NCBI GenBank assembly: GCA_028688225.1
Contig: JAQTYQ010000017.1
Location: 1 to 64,000, forward strand
Origin: Opitutaceae bacterium
Lineage (GTDB): Bacteria > Verrucomicrobiota > Verrucomicrobiia > Opitutales > Opitutaceae
Length of the DNA stretch: 64,000 bases
Reading direction: 5' to 3'
Made by a program: the position numbers and the translations under genes. A model generated the notes under the pieces. It saw nothing but the letters and a program-made list of their open reading frames with translations. It had not been told where the DNA came from and ran no database searches. This document shows, in pieces, positions 53,398 through 62,978 of this stretch; position 1 is the first letter of the stretch; each line of letters begins with the position of its first letter.

Positions 53398-56300
53398 GCT
53401 ATTGCCGGACCAGCGGGCCCGTGACCGTTTCCGTGACGAATGGGAACGGAATTTCGCCGTCAGCGCCAACGCCGGCTCCGGCAAGACCACGGCCATTTCC
53501 GAGCGGCTGGCGGCCATCGCGCTCGCGCCGGGCGGGGAGGAGCTGCTGCGCAAAACCGCGGTGGTCACCTTCACCCGGAAGGCGGCGGTGCAGATCGGCC
53601 AGCGGGCGCGCCAGGTGCTGCTGCGCCGGCTCACCGAGGAACCGGGGTCGCAGCCTGGTCGCGGCGGATTGGCGCCGCTGGATCATCTCGAACGCGCGTT
53701 TTTTGGCACCATCCACAGCTTTTGCCTGCTGCTCGCCCAGCGCCATGGGCAGACGCTGGGCATCAACCTCAATCCGGCGGTGGTCGCGGAAAACGATGAT
53801 GCCCTCTGGGAGGAATTTCTGGAGCAGGACCCCATGCAGTTCAACGGTCTGGGGTCCGCGCCGGTGGACGCTTTTTTGCGTCACGCGCCGCTCGACTCCA
53901 TCTTTGATCTCGCGCGCCGGCTCGACGCGCCCGCCGCCCGGCGGTTCCTGCAGCAGGCGGTCGCACCGGATCCCCCGGAGCCGGACCCGCGCGCATGGGA
54001 GGATATGCAGAAGGCCTCGACGCGCCCGGGCAAAGGCGCGGCGGCGCTCGAGCGCAACCGGGCGGCGGCGGCACGATGGCTGCAGCGGTTCCGCGAGGAG
54101 AAGACTTTTCTGCCCCTGGCGGAACCCGAGGGCAGGGCGGCCGGAATCGAGGAGCTCTATGCCCGCTTCTTTGCCCCGCTCAAAGCCTGGCTGGCCGGAG
54201 CCGGGGCGGTGCTGGCGGCGGAGCTGGCGCTCCGCTATCGCGCGTGGCGCTTCAATCGCGGGGTGCAGACCTACGCCGATCAGATCGAAGCAGCGCTCGC
54301 CGTGCTGCAGAACGAGGCGATGCTGGAAAAGGTCCGCGCCGAGGACTGGCGGATCATCCTCGACGAGGCGCAGGACACGGATGCACAGCAATTCGCAGTG
54401 CTGGTCGAGATTGCCCGGCCCCCGGGAGCGCGGCTGGGAACCTGGCCCGAAGGCGGCGGACCAGGCCCCCGCCCGGGACACTTCTGCCTCGTGGGAGACG
54501 GCCAGCAGGCGATCTACGGCGACCGGGCGGACATTCGGAATTTCCAAAGGCAGCTTGAGGCGTTCGCGCGGGGTGACGGAGGCGAATTGCTGATGTTTGA
54601 CGTCACCTTCCGCACGCCCCACCGGGTGATCGCCGAGCTCAATGCCACGCTGCCTGAAGCCTTCAGCGCTGCACGGGAGCACAACCTCGGTCTGCCTCCC
54701 GCGGAGGGGGCGCCGGCCCCCCTGCTGCAGGTGCCCTATGAGGCATTGGTGGCGGGTCCGGAAAACGTGGACGGATGCGTCGGCCGGCTGCCGCTGGCGC
54801 CAGTGGAGGGAAAACTCAAGGTGGAGGCCCAGCTGGCGGCCGAGGTGCGCCAGATCGCCGCGTTTCTGCGGCAGCACGGTCCGGGCGGCGCCGGAGCGCA
54901 AACCTGGGGCGAAATCTGCCTGCTGGCTCCGCGCAACGACTGGCTGGTGACGGCGCGCAAGGAGCTCGAGGCGGCGGGGCTCAAGGTGGCGTTGCAGATG
55001 CGGCGCAATCGCAACGGCGACAACCCGGCTTATGCGTGGACCTGCGGCCTGCTGGCGGCGTTATGCGATCCGGACAACACGTTCGAATGGGTGGGCGTGT
55101 TGCGCGAGGTGTTCGCCGTGAGTGATGCCGTCATCGCCGCCGCCCTGCGTGTGGAACAGGGCTTTCATTGGGACGAGCCCGAGCGGCACCCCGAGCCTCT
55201 GCGCACCGCCCTGGCCACCCTGAAGCCGTTCGTCGAACGCGTCGATGCCGAGGGCGAGCCGCTGGAACGCTTCGCGGCCGACCTGCTCGAAGCGTGCGAA
55301 CTGGCGGAGAAGGCGCGCCGGATCGATCCCGGCGGCGCATTGAACGGGGAACTGGAACGGCTGCAGGCGCAGGCTGCGGAGCTGGGATTGGAGGGCGCCG
55401 GGCCGCGCGAGTGGTCGAGGTGCTTGCTGGCCGCTCTCGACGAGGGCCGGCCGGCCGGCAAACCCAGCGATGACGCACTCAATTTGCTGACCTCCCATTC
55501 GGCCAAGGGCCTCGAGTGGCCGGTGGTGATTCCGCTCGGCTTGTGGCGCAGCATCGGCAAGCCACCCGAGACCGGACTTCGGCTCGTGCCTGACGGGGCG
55601 GGGGAGGCACGGGTGTTTTTCGATCGCGACAGCCTGCCCGAGGCGACCAAACAGGCGCGCGAACGCGAGCGGCGGCGCGAGCTTGTCCGGCTGCTCTATG
55701 TCACGCTCACCCGATCACGGCGCGTGCTGGTGCTGCCCTGGGGTGCCGGGTTTGCGCCAGCCGGGAAGGTGAGTTTTGCCGAACTGTGGGGCGCGTCATT
55801 GGAAGCCATCGCACCGTTGCAGATAACGGCAGGGGAGAAGCAGGACCGGGCGGTCGCGGCGTCGCTCCCGGAGCCGGCCCCGGTGGCGCGCGCCGCCCGC
55901 CCGCCGACCACGCTGCCGGCGCGGGTCCTGCCTCATCAACTCGCCCATACCTCCGACCGGGAACGGGCCGCACGGCACGAATCCACGCTCGACGAACTGC
56001 CGGTCGGAGCAGCGTCGGGCGACGATCCCGTCGATTACGGTCTCTGGTGGCACGAAATCATGGAATTTTTCCCCTGGGAAGCCGGCGAAGCGGAGGTGGA
56101 GGCCTATCTGACCGCAGCGTTTTTGCGCGCGCACCAGCTGGGTTGGGGAGCGCGGGCCGAAGGTGAAATCGCGCAGCTGCGCGCCGGCGAATTCTTCCGC
56201 CAGCTGCGGTCGACAACGGGCCGGCGGCTGGCGGAGATGGCCATTTTTGCGCCGCTGCCCACCGGGGTGTGGATTGACGGCGTGATCGATCTTGTCGTGC

Positions 56301-56521
56301 ACGATGAGGCGGCGGGCATCGTGCGCGTGATCGACTGGAAGACCAACCGGCCCCGGCCGGGCGAGGATGCTGCTGCGCTCCTGAAACGCCTGGGTGAAGA
56401 CTACCGGCCGCAGCTGGCCGCCTATGGCGCCGGGGTGGGAAAATTTTTCCCCGGCTGCACCATCAGCCTTGAGTTATATGCCAGCGCGGCGGGCGTGGCG
56501 TACCGGCTGCCTTTGACCTAA
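53390..56521 (+). CDS. addA: AddA-like UvrD-family helicase-nuclease
   Basis: The 1043-residue protein has the complete SF1A motifs: [19 protein letters not shown], Ia [87 protein letters not shown] and [22 protein letters not shown]-terminal nuclease domain has [30 protein letters not shown] and [12 protein letters not shown]. The ATG at 53390 was chosen; the frame upstream is antisense-like extension inside addB. It forms a DNA end-resection complex with the preceding gene. Confidence 0.92.
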   Translation: MSKLLPDQRARDRFRDEWERNFAVSANAGSGKTTAISERLAAIALAPGGEELLRKTAVVTFTRKAAVQIGQRARQVLLRRLTEEPGSQPGRGGLAPLDHLERAFFGTIHSFCLLLAQRHGQTLGINLNPAVVAENDDALWEEFLEQDPMQFNGLGSAPVDAFLRHAPLDSIFDLARRLDAPAARRFLQQAVAPDPPEPDPRAWEDMQKASTRPGKGAAALERNRAAAARWLQRFREEKTFLPLAEPEGRAAGIEELYARFFAPLKAWLAGAGAVLAAELALRYRAWRFNRGVQTYADQIEAALAVLQNEAMLEKVRAEDWRIILDEAQDTDAQQFAVLVEIARPPGARLGTWPEGGGPGPRPGHFCLVGDGQQAIYGDRADIRNFQRQLEAFARGDGGELLMFDVTFRTPHRVIAELNATLPEAFSAAREHNLGLPPAEGAPAPLLQVPYEALVAGPENVDGCVGRLPLAPVEGKLKVEAQLAAEVRQIAAFLRQHGPGGAGAQTWGEICLLAPRNDWLVTARKELEAAGLKVALQMRRNRNGDNPAYAWTCGLLAALCDPDNTFEWVGVLREVFAVSDAVIAAALRVEQGFHWDEPERHPEPLRTALATLKPFVERVDAEGEPLERFAADLLEACELAEKARRIDPGGALNGELERLQAQAAELGLEGAGPREWSRCLLAALDEGRPAGKPSDDALNLLTSHSAKGLEWPVVIPLGLWRSIGKPPETGLRLVPDGAGEARVFFDRDSLPEATKQARERERRRELVRLLYVTLTRSRRVLVLPWGAGFAPAGKVSFAELWGASLEAIAPLQITAGEKQDRAVAASLPEPAPVARAARPPTTLPARVLPHQLAHTSDRERAARHESTLDELPVGAASGDDPVDYGLWWHEIMEFFPWEAGEAEVEAYLTAAFLRAHQLGWGARAEGEIAQLRAGEFFRQLRSTTGRRLAEMAIFAPLPTGVWIDGVIDLVVHDEAAGIVRVIDWKTNRPRPGEDAAALLKRLGEDYRPQLAAYGAGVGKFFPGCTISLELYASAAGVAYRLPLT

Positions 56522-56585
56522 ATTCTGCTTTACAGCCCCGGGAAACCGCCGCACGGTGCCGGTCTCAAAAATCTCTCTCCTTACC

Positions 56586-56687
56586 ATGGGCAATCTGAAG
56601 AAAAAACGCCGGCTGAAGATGAACAAGCACAAGCGCCGCAAGCGCCTGAGGTCGCACCGCCACCAGAAGCGCACGTGGCAGAAATAG
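56586..56687 (+). CDS. 33-residue basic protein, AURKAIP1/mS38 (bS22-like) family
   Basis: The product starts [20 protein letters not shown] and ends [10 protein letters not shown]; over half of it is Lys/Arg. The block [26 protein letters not shown] is typical of the AURKAIP1/COX24 domain, bacterial homologues of mitoribosomal mS38, which bind the small ribosomal subunit near the decoding centre. The gene is too short for ordinary gene finders. It lies 64 bp after the AddA-like gene and is followed by a terminator. The start ATG follows TCCTTACC, so there is no strong Shine-Dalgarno. Confidence 0.88.
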   Translation: MGNLKKKRRLKMNKHKRRKRLRSHRHQKRTWQK

Positions 56688-56726
56688 GCCGCCGTCTTCG
56701 TGCGAAGACCTCACGGGAAGCTACCG

Positions 56727-56757
56727 AACCCGCCGCCATCCACGCGGCGGGTTTTTT
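56727..56757 (+). terminator. Rho-independent terminator after the mS38-like gene
   Basis: CCCGCCGC (56729-56736) pairs with GCGGCGGG (56744-56751) around a 7-base loop, followed by TTTTTT. The stem can be extended by two A-T pairs. Confidence 0.9.
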
Positions 56758-57130
56758 GTCAGCGCTTTTCAGCGGCCTTCCGGATGGCGATGGACTCTCC
56801 CGCAACAAGACCGGCAGGGTAAAGTCCCGGAAGTTCAGAAAAGGGCGGATCACGCCTCATCGATGACCCCGGCTGAGCACGCCAAAGCAGCAGTGTCGAC
56901 GTTGCAGCACAGCAACGCAGAAAGCGCCATCAAGAAAAGGTAAATGGCCTTCAGCGCGGCACTAAGGCACTTTTTTGGTCTTGTCATAAGCGATTCTGTT
57001 TGGGAAAACCACAATTCTATTGTTGTAGCTTAGCCAATGATTCTCCAGTAGATGCAGCTTCGCTTGCAACCATCCTGAGGTTGCAGCTGCCGGCCACCCT
57101 ATTTAACGCCTCATAGCTCTTCGTGTCCGT
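56758..57130. other. Region upstream of the pilM-like gene
   Basis: These 373 bases carry no gene. The sequence is less GC-rich than its surroundings. It contains a GGCACTTTTTTGGTC stretch near 56966 that only loosely resembles a sigma54 site, which is not claimed, and TTGCAACC...GGTTGCAG-type symmetry near 57065-57090. The pilM operon promoter is presumably here. Confidence 0.35.
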
Positions 57131-58177
57131 ATGTTCTCGTTCTCGAAGAAGACGAAAGGATTTTTCATCGAAATCAACGGCCAGACGGCGTTGATGGCGC
57201 GTGCATCTGCCCAGGATGCGCCGCTGGTGATTGAAGAAATGCAGGAGGTTGCGGCCGGGGACGATGCGGCCGTGCAGGCGGCGATCAGGCAGTTGATGGG
57301 GAAGAAAACCAGTGGGGGCTACGTGCATGCATTCTGCAGTGTTTACCCGCCACGACGGCTCGTGCGGAGAGTCACCCTTGATCTGAAACGCGTGAAGGAG
57401 CCGGGTTATTTCGCGGAAATCTGCAGCCAGCAATTTCGCGTCGAAGCCGACAAGTGCACCCTGGCCGTGCTCAATTCCGAGGATGGGACCGAATACGACA
57501 CCGCGAGAGCGACCAGCCAGAAGGAAGTGGTTTTTGTGGGCGGGCAAAACGATGAATTTCTCGCAGCGCAGGAAAAGCTGTTGGCACTGGAGGTTTTCCC
57601 TGAGCGGTTGGAGCTCGGGACCTACGCCACGCTGGGCGCACTGGTCAACTATCATGCCTTTGCCCAGTTAAAGGCGCCCACGCTCGTGTTGGAGATGGAT
57701 GCGGAGAACACCCAATCGTTCGTCGTCACGGCCGATGGGCTTGGTGTCGCCCGGCCGATTCCCCAGGGCCTCGAGGCGATGATTCCGGTCGTGCAGAAGG
57801 AGCTCAATCTGAAGGACGAGGAATCGGCCCGGAAGCTTTTCTATTCGAACACCTTTGATTTTACGAACATGGGCGGGCTCCTCGTCAAGCGACTGGTCAA
57901 GGAGCTGCAATCGTTGATTGGTTTCTACGAGGTGCAGACCGGACAGTCGATCGGGCAGGTGCTCTGCACCCTGCTGCCGCCGAAACTGACCTGGCTGGGC
58001 AACGCCCTGGCCAAGGAATTGGGGGTGAGCGTCCTCAAGCTCGATCTCCCGGAGTGGCTGAAATCACGCCAGATCACCTTTGCCAGTCCGGCGATCTCGG
58101 CCAACCTTGATTCACGCTGGCTGGGTCTGTTCAGCCTGATGGCCTTTTACGATGCTGTCGCTACTCAAAAGAAATGA
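57131..58177 (+). CDS. pilM: PilM-like type IV pilus assembly protein
   Basis: The 348-residue product is a cytoplasmic actin-like fold protein: FSFSKKTKGFFIEINGQTALMARA at the N-terminus, CSVYPPRRLVRRVTLDL, RLELGTYATLGALVNYHAF, TLVLEMDAENTQSFVVTADGLGVARPIPQGLEAMI and SLIGFYEVQTGQSIGQVLCTLLPP. Similarity to PilM is structural in type (order of strands) rather than in strict motifs, but the following pilN-, pilO-, pilP- and pilQ-like genes confirm the assignment. Its stop overlaps the pilN start by 26 bp. Confidence 0.85.
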   Translation: MFSFSKKTKGFFIEINGQTALMARASAQDAPLVIEEMQEVAAGDDAAVQAAIRQLMGKKTSGGYVHAFCSVYPPRRLVRRVTLDLKRVKEPGYFAEICSQQFRVEADKCTLAVLNSEDGTEYDTARATSQKEVVFVGGQNDEFLAAQEKLLALEVFPERLELGTYATLGALVNYHAFAQLKAPTLVLEMDAENTQSFVVTADGLGVARPIPQGLEAMIPVVQKELNLKDEESARKLFYSNTFDFTNMGGLLVKRLVKELQSLIGFYEVQTGQSIGQVLCTLLPPKLTWLGNALAKELGVSVLKLDLPEWLKSRQITFASPAISANLDSRWLGLFSLMAFYDAVATQKK

Positions 58178-58772
58178 CCAGGCGCAGGGGCCGCTGGTGC
58201 CGGCCTGGCACCCGAATTTCCGCGACCATGAACGGCTGCCGGATACGAAGGTCGTGCGGACGCAGTTTTTCGTCAATTTTGTCTCCATTGCCGCCGCGGC
58301 CGGCCTGCTCCTGTATTTCTGCTATCAGGAGTACAGCATCCGCAATCTTACCCGCCAGGTGGCCGACTGGCAGGCCCAGATTGACACGAACCGGAAGGCC
58401 GGCGATCAGGCGCTCGCATTATCCCGCAAATTTGCCGACGAGGAGAAAAAGCTCAACGAGGTGGACGATTTCCTGAAGCAACGGCTGGTGCTCTCCCAAT
58501 TCCTGTTGCATACCGGGAGCACGCTGCCGCAGGAACTGGCCTTCGATGCGGTGGACGTGCGCGATACCGGGGTGAGTCTGCGGGGGACCGCCTCCGGCTC
58601 GCCGGACGAGGCGAGCGGCCGCACCTCGACCTACATCGAGGAACTGCGGCAGGACAAGTATTTCAGCGGCATCTTCGAGGATGTGGTGTTGAACAAACTG
58701 GAACGCGAACAGCCGAGCGGGCGCCTCATGTTCGATTTGTTCCTGCGTTTCAAAGGAGCGGCCAAGAAATAA
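58152..58772 (+). CDS. pilN: PilN-like type IV pilus inner-membrane protein
   Basis: The 206-residue protein has a cytoplasmic N-terminus (about 40 residues), one membrane helix (FFVNFVSIAAAAGLLLYFCYQE), and a periplasmic coiled coil (YSIRNLTRQVADWQAQIDTNRKA...FADEEKKLNEVDDFLKQRL) before a small ferredoxin-like domain. This is the PilN layout; PilN bridges PilM and PilO. It is the second gene of the operon and overlaps pilM. Confidence 0.85.
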   Translation: MLSLLKRNDQAQGPLVPAWHPNFRDHERLPDTKVVRTQFFVNFVSIAAAAGLLLYFCYQEYSIRNLTRQVADWQAQIDTNRKAGDQALALSRKFADEEKKLNEVDDFLKQRLVLSQFLLHTGSTLPQELAFDAVDVRDTGVSLRGTASGSPDEASGRTSTYIEELRQDKYFSGIFEDVVLNKLEREQPSGRLMFDLFLRFKGAAKK

Positions 58773-58775
58773 GCC

Positions 58776-59354
58776 ATGGCTCTCACGACCCAGGATCTGA
58801 CCGCATACCTGAAAAAACATCCCATTGCCGTCGGCTGCGGGGTGCTCAGTGTGGTGTTGCTCGCCGGCTTGTACATCCGGAGTTCAAAACAGGGCGAGCT
58901 GGCTGCGCAGCTGAAGGAGAAAGAGACGCAGGGGCAGAAGATTCTCGCCGACATTCGCAACGGAACCAACCTGGCTGAACAGTTTGAGGCGCTCGCCGCC
59001 TCCATCAAGGAGCTGGAGTCCAGGCTGGTGCGCAGCAGTGAGCGCGCACGCAACCAGCAGTATTTCTACCGGATCGAGTCGGATACCGGCGTCAAGGAGA
59101 TCAGCTTGCAGCCGGCCTCCAGCAGCCCCGGGCCGCAGCGCGCCCCCAAGACCCGCTACACCGGCGTCGGCTACAGCGTTTCCGTGATGGGCGACTACCG
59201 CCAGATTCTTGATTTTGTAGGCCGGCTTGAATCCGGGCAGCACTTCTACCGCCTGATCTCCAGCTCGGTTACCCGTCAGGGCCAGCGCGGGTCACCTGAG
59301 TCCGCGCCGACGATCACCCTGACGCTGAACCTCGAACTGCTCGGCCTGCCATGA
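58776..59354 (+). CDS. pilO: PilO-like type IV pilus inner-membrane protein
   Basis: The 192-residue product has one membrane helix (about residues 18-34) and a coiled coil (KQGELAAQLKEKETQGQKILADIRNGTNLAEQFEALAASIKELESRLV), followed by a domain with YTGVGYSVSVMGDYRQILDFVGRLESGQHFYRLIS, the PilO-type fold. It starts three bases after pilN and overlaps pilP by four. Confidence 0.85.
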   Translation: MALTTQDLTAYLKKHPIAVGCGVLSVVLLAGLYIRSSKQGELAAQLKEKETQGQKILADIRNGTNLAEQFEALAASIKELESRLVRSSERARNQQYFYRIESDTGVKEISLQPASSSPGPQRAPKTRYTGVGYSVSVMGDYRQILDFVGRLESGQHFYRLISSSVTRQGQRGSPESAPTITLTLNLELLGLP

Positions 59355-59845
59355 AAACGCGTCATCTGCTGGTCTTCCTGCTGATCCTGTGGGCCCCGGT
59401 GGCGATATCCTTCGGGCAGGGTGAGGTCTCCAATCCGGCCAAGCGTCAGGCGGCGCTTGATCTGGCGACCCGGCTGCTCGCCCCGCGGGAAAATCCGGCA
59501 TCATCGCTGCCGGCCGACTTGGTGGATCCCTTCAATCCCGCCGGTTTCGGCGTGGCTGGGGCTGCGGCTCCGAAAGCCGGCGAGGCGGTGCGCGCGATCA
59601 GCTCCGATCATGATGTTTTGGAAAAAATCGCGACAAGCATCCTGCCTTCCGGCATGATGATGTTTGGCGGCCAGCCCCTGCTCCTCTTCCGTGAAAAAAA
59701 ACTGAAAGTCGGTGATAGTCTGGTAATTACCTTTGAGGGAACGGACTATCTGATAGTCATCACGGAGATCAAACCGAACTCTTTCAAGATTCGCCTCAAC
59801 CGCGAAGAAATCACCCGGCCCATCAAACCAGGAAAAGTCCCATGA
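59351..59845 (+). CDS. pilP: PilP-like lipoprotein/periplasmic protein
   Basis: The 164-residue product has a signal sequence (MKTRHLLVFLLILWAPVAISFGQ), a low-complexity segment containing LVDPFNPAGFG, and a small beta domain (PSGMMMFGGQPLLLFREKKLKVGDSLVITFEGTDYLIVITEIKPNSFKIRLNREEITRPIKPG). The position between pilO and the secretin suggests the pilot or PilP role that links the inner-membrane complex to PilQ. A lipobox cysteine is not evident. It overlaps pilQ by four bases. Confidence 0.72.
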   Translation: MKTRHLLVFLLILWAPVAISFGQGEVSNPAKRQAALDLATRLLAPRENPASSLPADLVDPFNPAGFGVAGAAAPKAGEAVRAISSDHDVLEKIATSILPSGMMMFGGQPLLLFREKKLKVGDSLVITFEGTDYLIVITEIKPNSFKIRLNREEITRPIKPGKVP

Positions 59846-61596
59846 GAACACGTCTGTTCCAATTCGCGCTCATCCTGTCCGTCTCCGCTGGCTTCCTTTG
59901 GAGCCAGGACACTCCGCCCCCTCCCGCGGCCGACCCCACCGAGCCCGCTCCGGCTGAGAAACCCGCCGAGCCGGCCGTCACGATCCAGGGCACCGAGCCG
60001 GCCGGCACGGGCGCCAGCCGCACCCACGACACGCTTTCCGTGGATTTCCCGGATGAAGACATCCGCACCATCCTGCGGAATGTCGCGGACCTGTTTGAAT
60101 TGAACCTGGTCATCCCGGAAACCTTGCAGGGCAAGACCTCGATCAAGCTCCGCGATGTGACCTGGCGGCAGATCTTCGAGGTCATTCTCACGCCGGTGGG
60201 CTATACCTATGTCGAGCAGGGCAGCATCATCAAGATCGTCAGCCTGGAAAGCCTCGCGCAGGAGCCGGTGAACACCGAGGTGTTCATCCTCAGCTACGCC
60301 CGCGCTGCGGACATCCAGCCGGTCGTCTCGACCCTCGTCGACAGCGCCGCCGGCGGCAAGCTCGTCGTCGACGCCCGCAGCAACGCGCTCATCATCACCG
60401 AGCGGCCGTCGAAGCTGAACAAGATCCGCCCGATCATCGTGCAGCTCGACAAGGCCACCGACCAGGTGATGATCGAGTCGAAATTCGTCGAGGTCACCGA
60501 CAGCGACGTCAAGAATATCGGCGTCAACTGGAGCTCGTTGGACAACTATACGCTCGGTGTCGGCAAGATTCAGCAGACGTGGGAGCGCAGCCGCGGACAG
60601 GACTTCAGCAACGACACCACTGACGATACGTCCAACAACACCGCGAGCGGGACGAAGGCGGGGAATGCCGTCACCTACGTTACCGGTTTTGACCCGGTCT
60701 CGTTTCCGAGCACGATCTCTCTTCCCGATGGAACCGTTGCCTTGCCGCCCAGCGTGCCCGGTACCACGACGATGGAGGGAACGGCACCTGATTTTACGGC
60801 GGTCAACACTTATACTGGCTCAAACACCAACAGCACCGATGCCAGCAACGCCCTCAATTCATTGGCCAGTCTCACCAACACCGGAGGTACCAACCGCCTG
60901 GCCTCGGCCGTGTTCAGCGCCTCGGATTTCAATGTCGTCCTCAGCGCGCTCAAGACCCTCAGCCAGACCAAGATCGTCTCCAACCCCACCGTGGTCACCC
61001 TGAACAACACCGAGGCATCCATCAACGTGGGCGAGGAGTACCCCATCCCCAGCTACACGTACAACCAGGAGCGCGGCTCGTTTGAGGTCAGCGGCTTCAC
61101 CTACAAGCCCATCGGCATCATTCTCAAGGTCACCCCGCAGGTGAATGCCCGCGGCTTCATCAAGCTCACCATCGAACCGACGGTCAGCCAGCGCGCCGGC
61201 GCCGCCTCCTTCGGCGGTGCGGGCGGCGCGCAGATTCCGATCATCGCGTCGCGCGCGGCCAAGACCCAGGTCTCGATGAAGGACGGCTTCACGATGGCCA
61301 TCGGCGGTCTGATGAAGACCCAGACCATCAACGGCGGCACGAAGGTGCCGGTGCTGGGCAGCATTCCCTTGTTGGGGCGGCTTTTCAGCTCCTCGACCAA
61401 GGATCGTACGGCCTCCAATCTGATCATCTTCATCACCGCCAAGACCATCAATGCCGAGGGGGCCGGCATCGAGGAGGTCTTCAACTCCAGCCAGGTGCGC
61501 AACCTGGGCCTGCGGCGTGACGAATTGCCGGGCTACCGCGACAAGTCCGATCCCTTCCTCCCTTCGGAGCAGCCCAAGCCGGCGCCAAAGGACTGA
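59842..61596 (+). CDS. pilQ: PilQ/GspD-type outer-membrane secretin
   Basis: It forms the outer-membrane gate for pilus or pseudopilus. The 584-residue product has a signal peptide, a Pro/Ala-rich linker, an STN-like N0 domain (LSVDFPDEDIRTILRNVADLFELNLVIPETLQGKTSIKLRDVTWRQIFEVIL), a NolW/N1-type domain (NTEVFILSYARAADIQPVVSTLVDSAAGGKLVVDARSNALIITERPSKL) and the secretin core with NPTVVTLNNTEASINVGEEYPIP, PTVSQRAG and GGLMKTQTINGGTKVPVLGSIPLLGRLFSS. A Ser/Thr/Asn-rich insert interrupts the middle. It is the last gene of the operon, before a terminator. Confidence 0.93.
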   Translation: MRTRLFQFALILSVSAGFLWSQDTPPPPAADPTEPAPAEKPAEPAVTIQGTEPAGTGASRTHDTLSVDFPDEDIRTILRNVADLFELNLVIPETLQGKTSIKLRDVTWRQIFEVILTPVGYTYVEQGSIIKIVSLESLAQEPVNTEVFILSYARAADIQPVVSTLVDSAAGGKLVVDARSNALIITERPSKLNKIRPIIVQLDKATDQVMIESKFVEVTDSDVKNIGVNWSSLDNYTLGVGKIQQTWERSRGQDFSNDTTDDTSNNTASGTKAGNAVTYVTGFDPVSFPSTISLPDGTVALPPSVPGTTTMEGTAPDFTAVNTYTGSNTNSTDASNALNSLASLTNTGGTNRLASAVFSASDFNVVLSALKTLSQTKIVSNPTVVTLNNTEASINVGEEYPIPSYTYNQERGSFEVSGFTYKPIGIILKVTPQVNARGFIKLTIEPTVSQRAGAASFGGAGGAQIPIIASRAAKTQVSMKDGFTMAIGGLMKTQTINGGTKVPVLGSIPLLGRLFSSSTKDRTASNLIIFITAKTINAEGAGIEEVFNSSQVRNLGLRRDELPGYRDKSDPFLPSEQPKPAPKD

Positions 61597-61897
61597 TGGC
61601 CTGACGCCGCCTCGTGCCGGCGGCATATCACACTGAACCGGCCCCTTGTGAATCCCCAGGCGTGCTCAACGACGAGCACGCCTGTTTCATGTCGGCGTCC
61701 CAGCTTTCCCGTAAAAACAGGCGCAGCTCGGAGTGCACCGCCTCCCCAATTTGCGCCCCTTGAATAATCGCCTGTAGCGTGTCGCAGTGGCGCCAGCCAA
61801 TGGAAGATCAAGGTATCACGCAAAAAACAGACGAGAGGGTAACTTGACGACAATTGGTTAGCCATTTTGGGAAAACCAACTAGCGTCCCGCCCCTGA
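61597..61897. other. Intergenic region between pilQ and the prenyl synthase gene
   Basis: There is no gene in these 301 bases. It includes the operon terminator (61657-61684); the rest, richer in A and T just before the next start, probably holds the promoter for the prenyl synthase. Confidence 0.5.
61657..61687 (+). terminator. Intrinsic terminator of the pilMNOPQ operon
   Basis: CAGGCGTGCTC (61657-61667) pairs exactly with GAGCACGCCTG (61674-61684) around a 6-base loop, followed by TTTCAT. It lies 60 bp after the pilQ stop. Confidence 0.8.
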
Positions 61898-62935
61898 ATG
61901 ACCGAACGCGACGCCCGGACCGCAGAGCCGCCGCCTCCCGGTTTGGGAGGATCGTTTGTCCGCCTCCAGCCGCACCTGCGCGCCTTGGATGACTTCCTGC
62001 GGTCGCAACTCGACGGTTTTGAGCCGGAAATCCACGACTTGGTGGAATATTGCATGGATACATCCGGCAAGCGCATCCGGCCGGCCTTGGTTTTTTTCAG
62101 TGGCTGGCGCGGACCGGACCAGATTCCGGCCGCGCTCGTGCAGGCGGCAGCCGTGGTGGAAATGGTGCATCTCGCCACGCTGGTCCACGACGATATCATG
62201 GATCGGGCGGAACTGCGGCGCAGCCGCCCCACCGCTGCCCGCCGCTACGGCAGTGATTCTGCCGTGCTGTTGGGCGATGCCCTGCTTGCCCAGGCCGTGC
62301 ACATTGCCGCGCAGTTTCCCTCGACGGAGGTCTGCCAGGTGGTGTCCGCCGCCACGCGCCGGGTATGCGCCGGCGAGATTGCGCAAACCTTCCGTCGGGG
62401 CGACACCGCCATCACGCGGGATGCCTACCGCCGCGTCATCGACCTGAAGACGGCTGAACTCTTCCGCATCTCCTGCCTGCTGGGAGCCCGGCTGGCGGGA
62501 TACGAAGACGGGTATGTCGAGGCCGCCGCGGAATTCGGGCGGAGCCTGGGGATTGCTTATCAGATCTATGATGATCTGGCCGATTTCTTCGGTGAGGAGA
62601 AAAACATCGGCAAGACCCTCGGCACCGATCTGGCCGGCGGCAAAGTCACGCTGCCTCTGCTGGTTCTGCTCGAAAAGCTGTCCGGAGCAGAGCGCAGCGA
62701 ACTGCTGGAAGAAATTCGCAAGTGCCGGACACCACAGTTTGAACACCGCCGCGCGCAAATGCGTGGGCACGGCGTTTTTGCCGTGGTGGCTGAGGACATC
62801 CGTGCCGAATTAAAGAAGGGGATGGCGATTCTTTCGCCGTGGGCGCGGTTGGAGCCGGCGCTGCTTTTGGGGCAACTGGGCGAGTTGCTGCGTCAACAAG
62901 TCGATAATTTAAGGGACCAAGGAGAGTCATCCTAA
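61898..62935 (+). CDS. ispB: Polyprenyl diphosphate synthase (IspB-like trans-prenyltransferase)
   Basis: It elongates isoprenoid diphosphates to a long chain, usually for quinones. The 345-residue protein has GKRIRPALVFFSG, the first Asp-rich motif VHDDIMDRAELRR, MVHLATL before it, GDALLAQA, ACLGARL-like SCLLGARLAGY, the second motif YDDLADFFGEEKNIGKTLGTDLAGGKVTLPLLVLLE. The first motif has the DDxxD of long-chain enzymes. The ATG at 61898 was used. The chain length is not predictable from the sequence alone. Confidence 0.92.
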   Translation: MTERDARTAEPPPPGLGGSFVRLQPHLRALDDFLRSQLDGFEPEIHDLVEYCMDTSGKRIRPALVFFSGWRGPDQIPAALVQAAAVVEMVHLATLVHDDIMDRAELRRSRPTAARRYGSDSAVLLGDALLAQAVHIAAQFPSTEVCQVVSAATRRVCAGEIAQTFRRGDTAITRDAYRRVIDLKTAELFRISCLLGARLAGYEDGYVEAAAEFGRSLGIAYQIYDDLADFFGEEKNIGKTLGTDLAGGKVTLPLLVLLEKLSGAERSELLEEIRKCRTPQFEHRRAQMRGHGVFAVVAEDIRAELKKGMAILSPWARLEPALLLGQLGELLRQQVDNLRDQGESS

Positions 62936-62978
62936 AATCCGGTTGCGTCAGCCACTAGCCGTGATTTCCTTGGGCGTG

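Noticed and set aside
56960-56985. Sigma54-like promoter GGCACTTTTTTGGT before pilM
   Set aside because: The invariant -12 GC is absent, so the match is not convincing.
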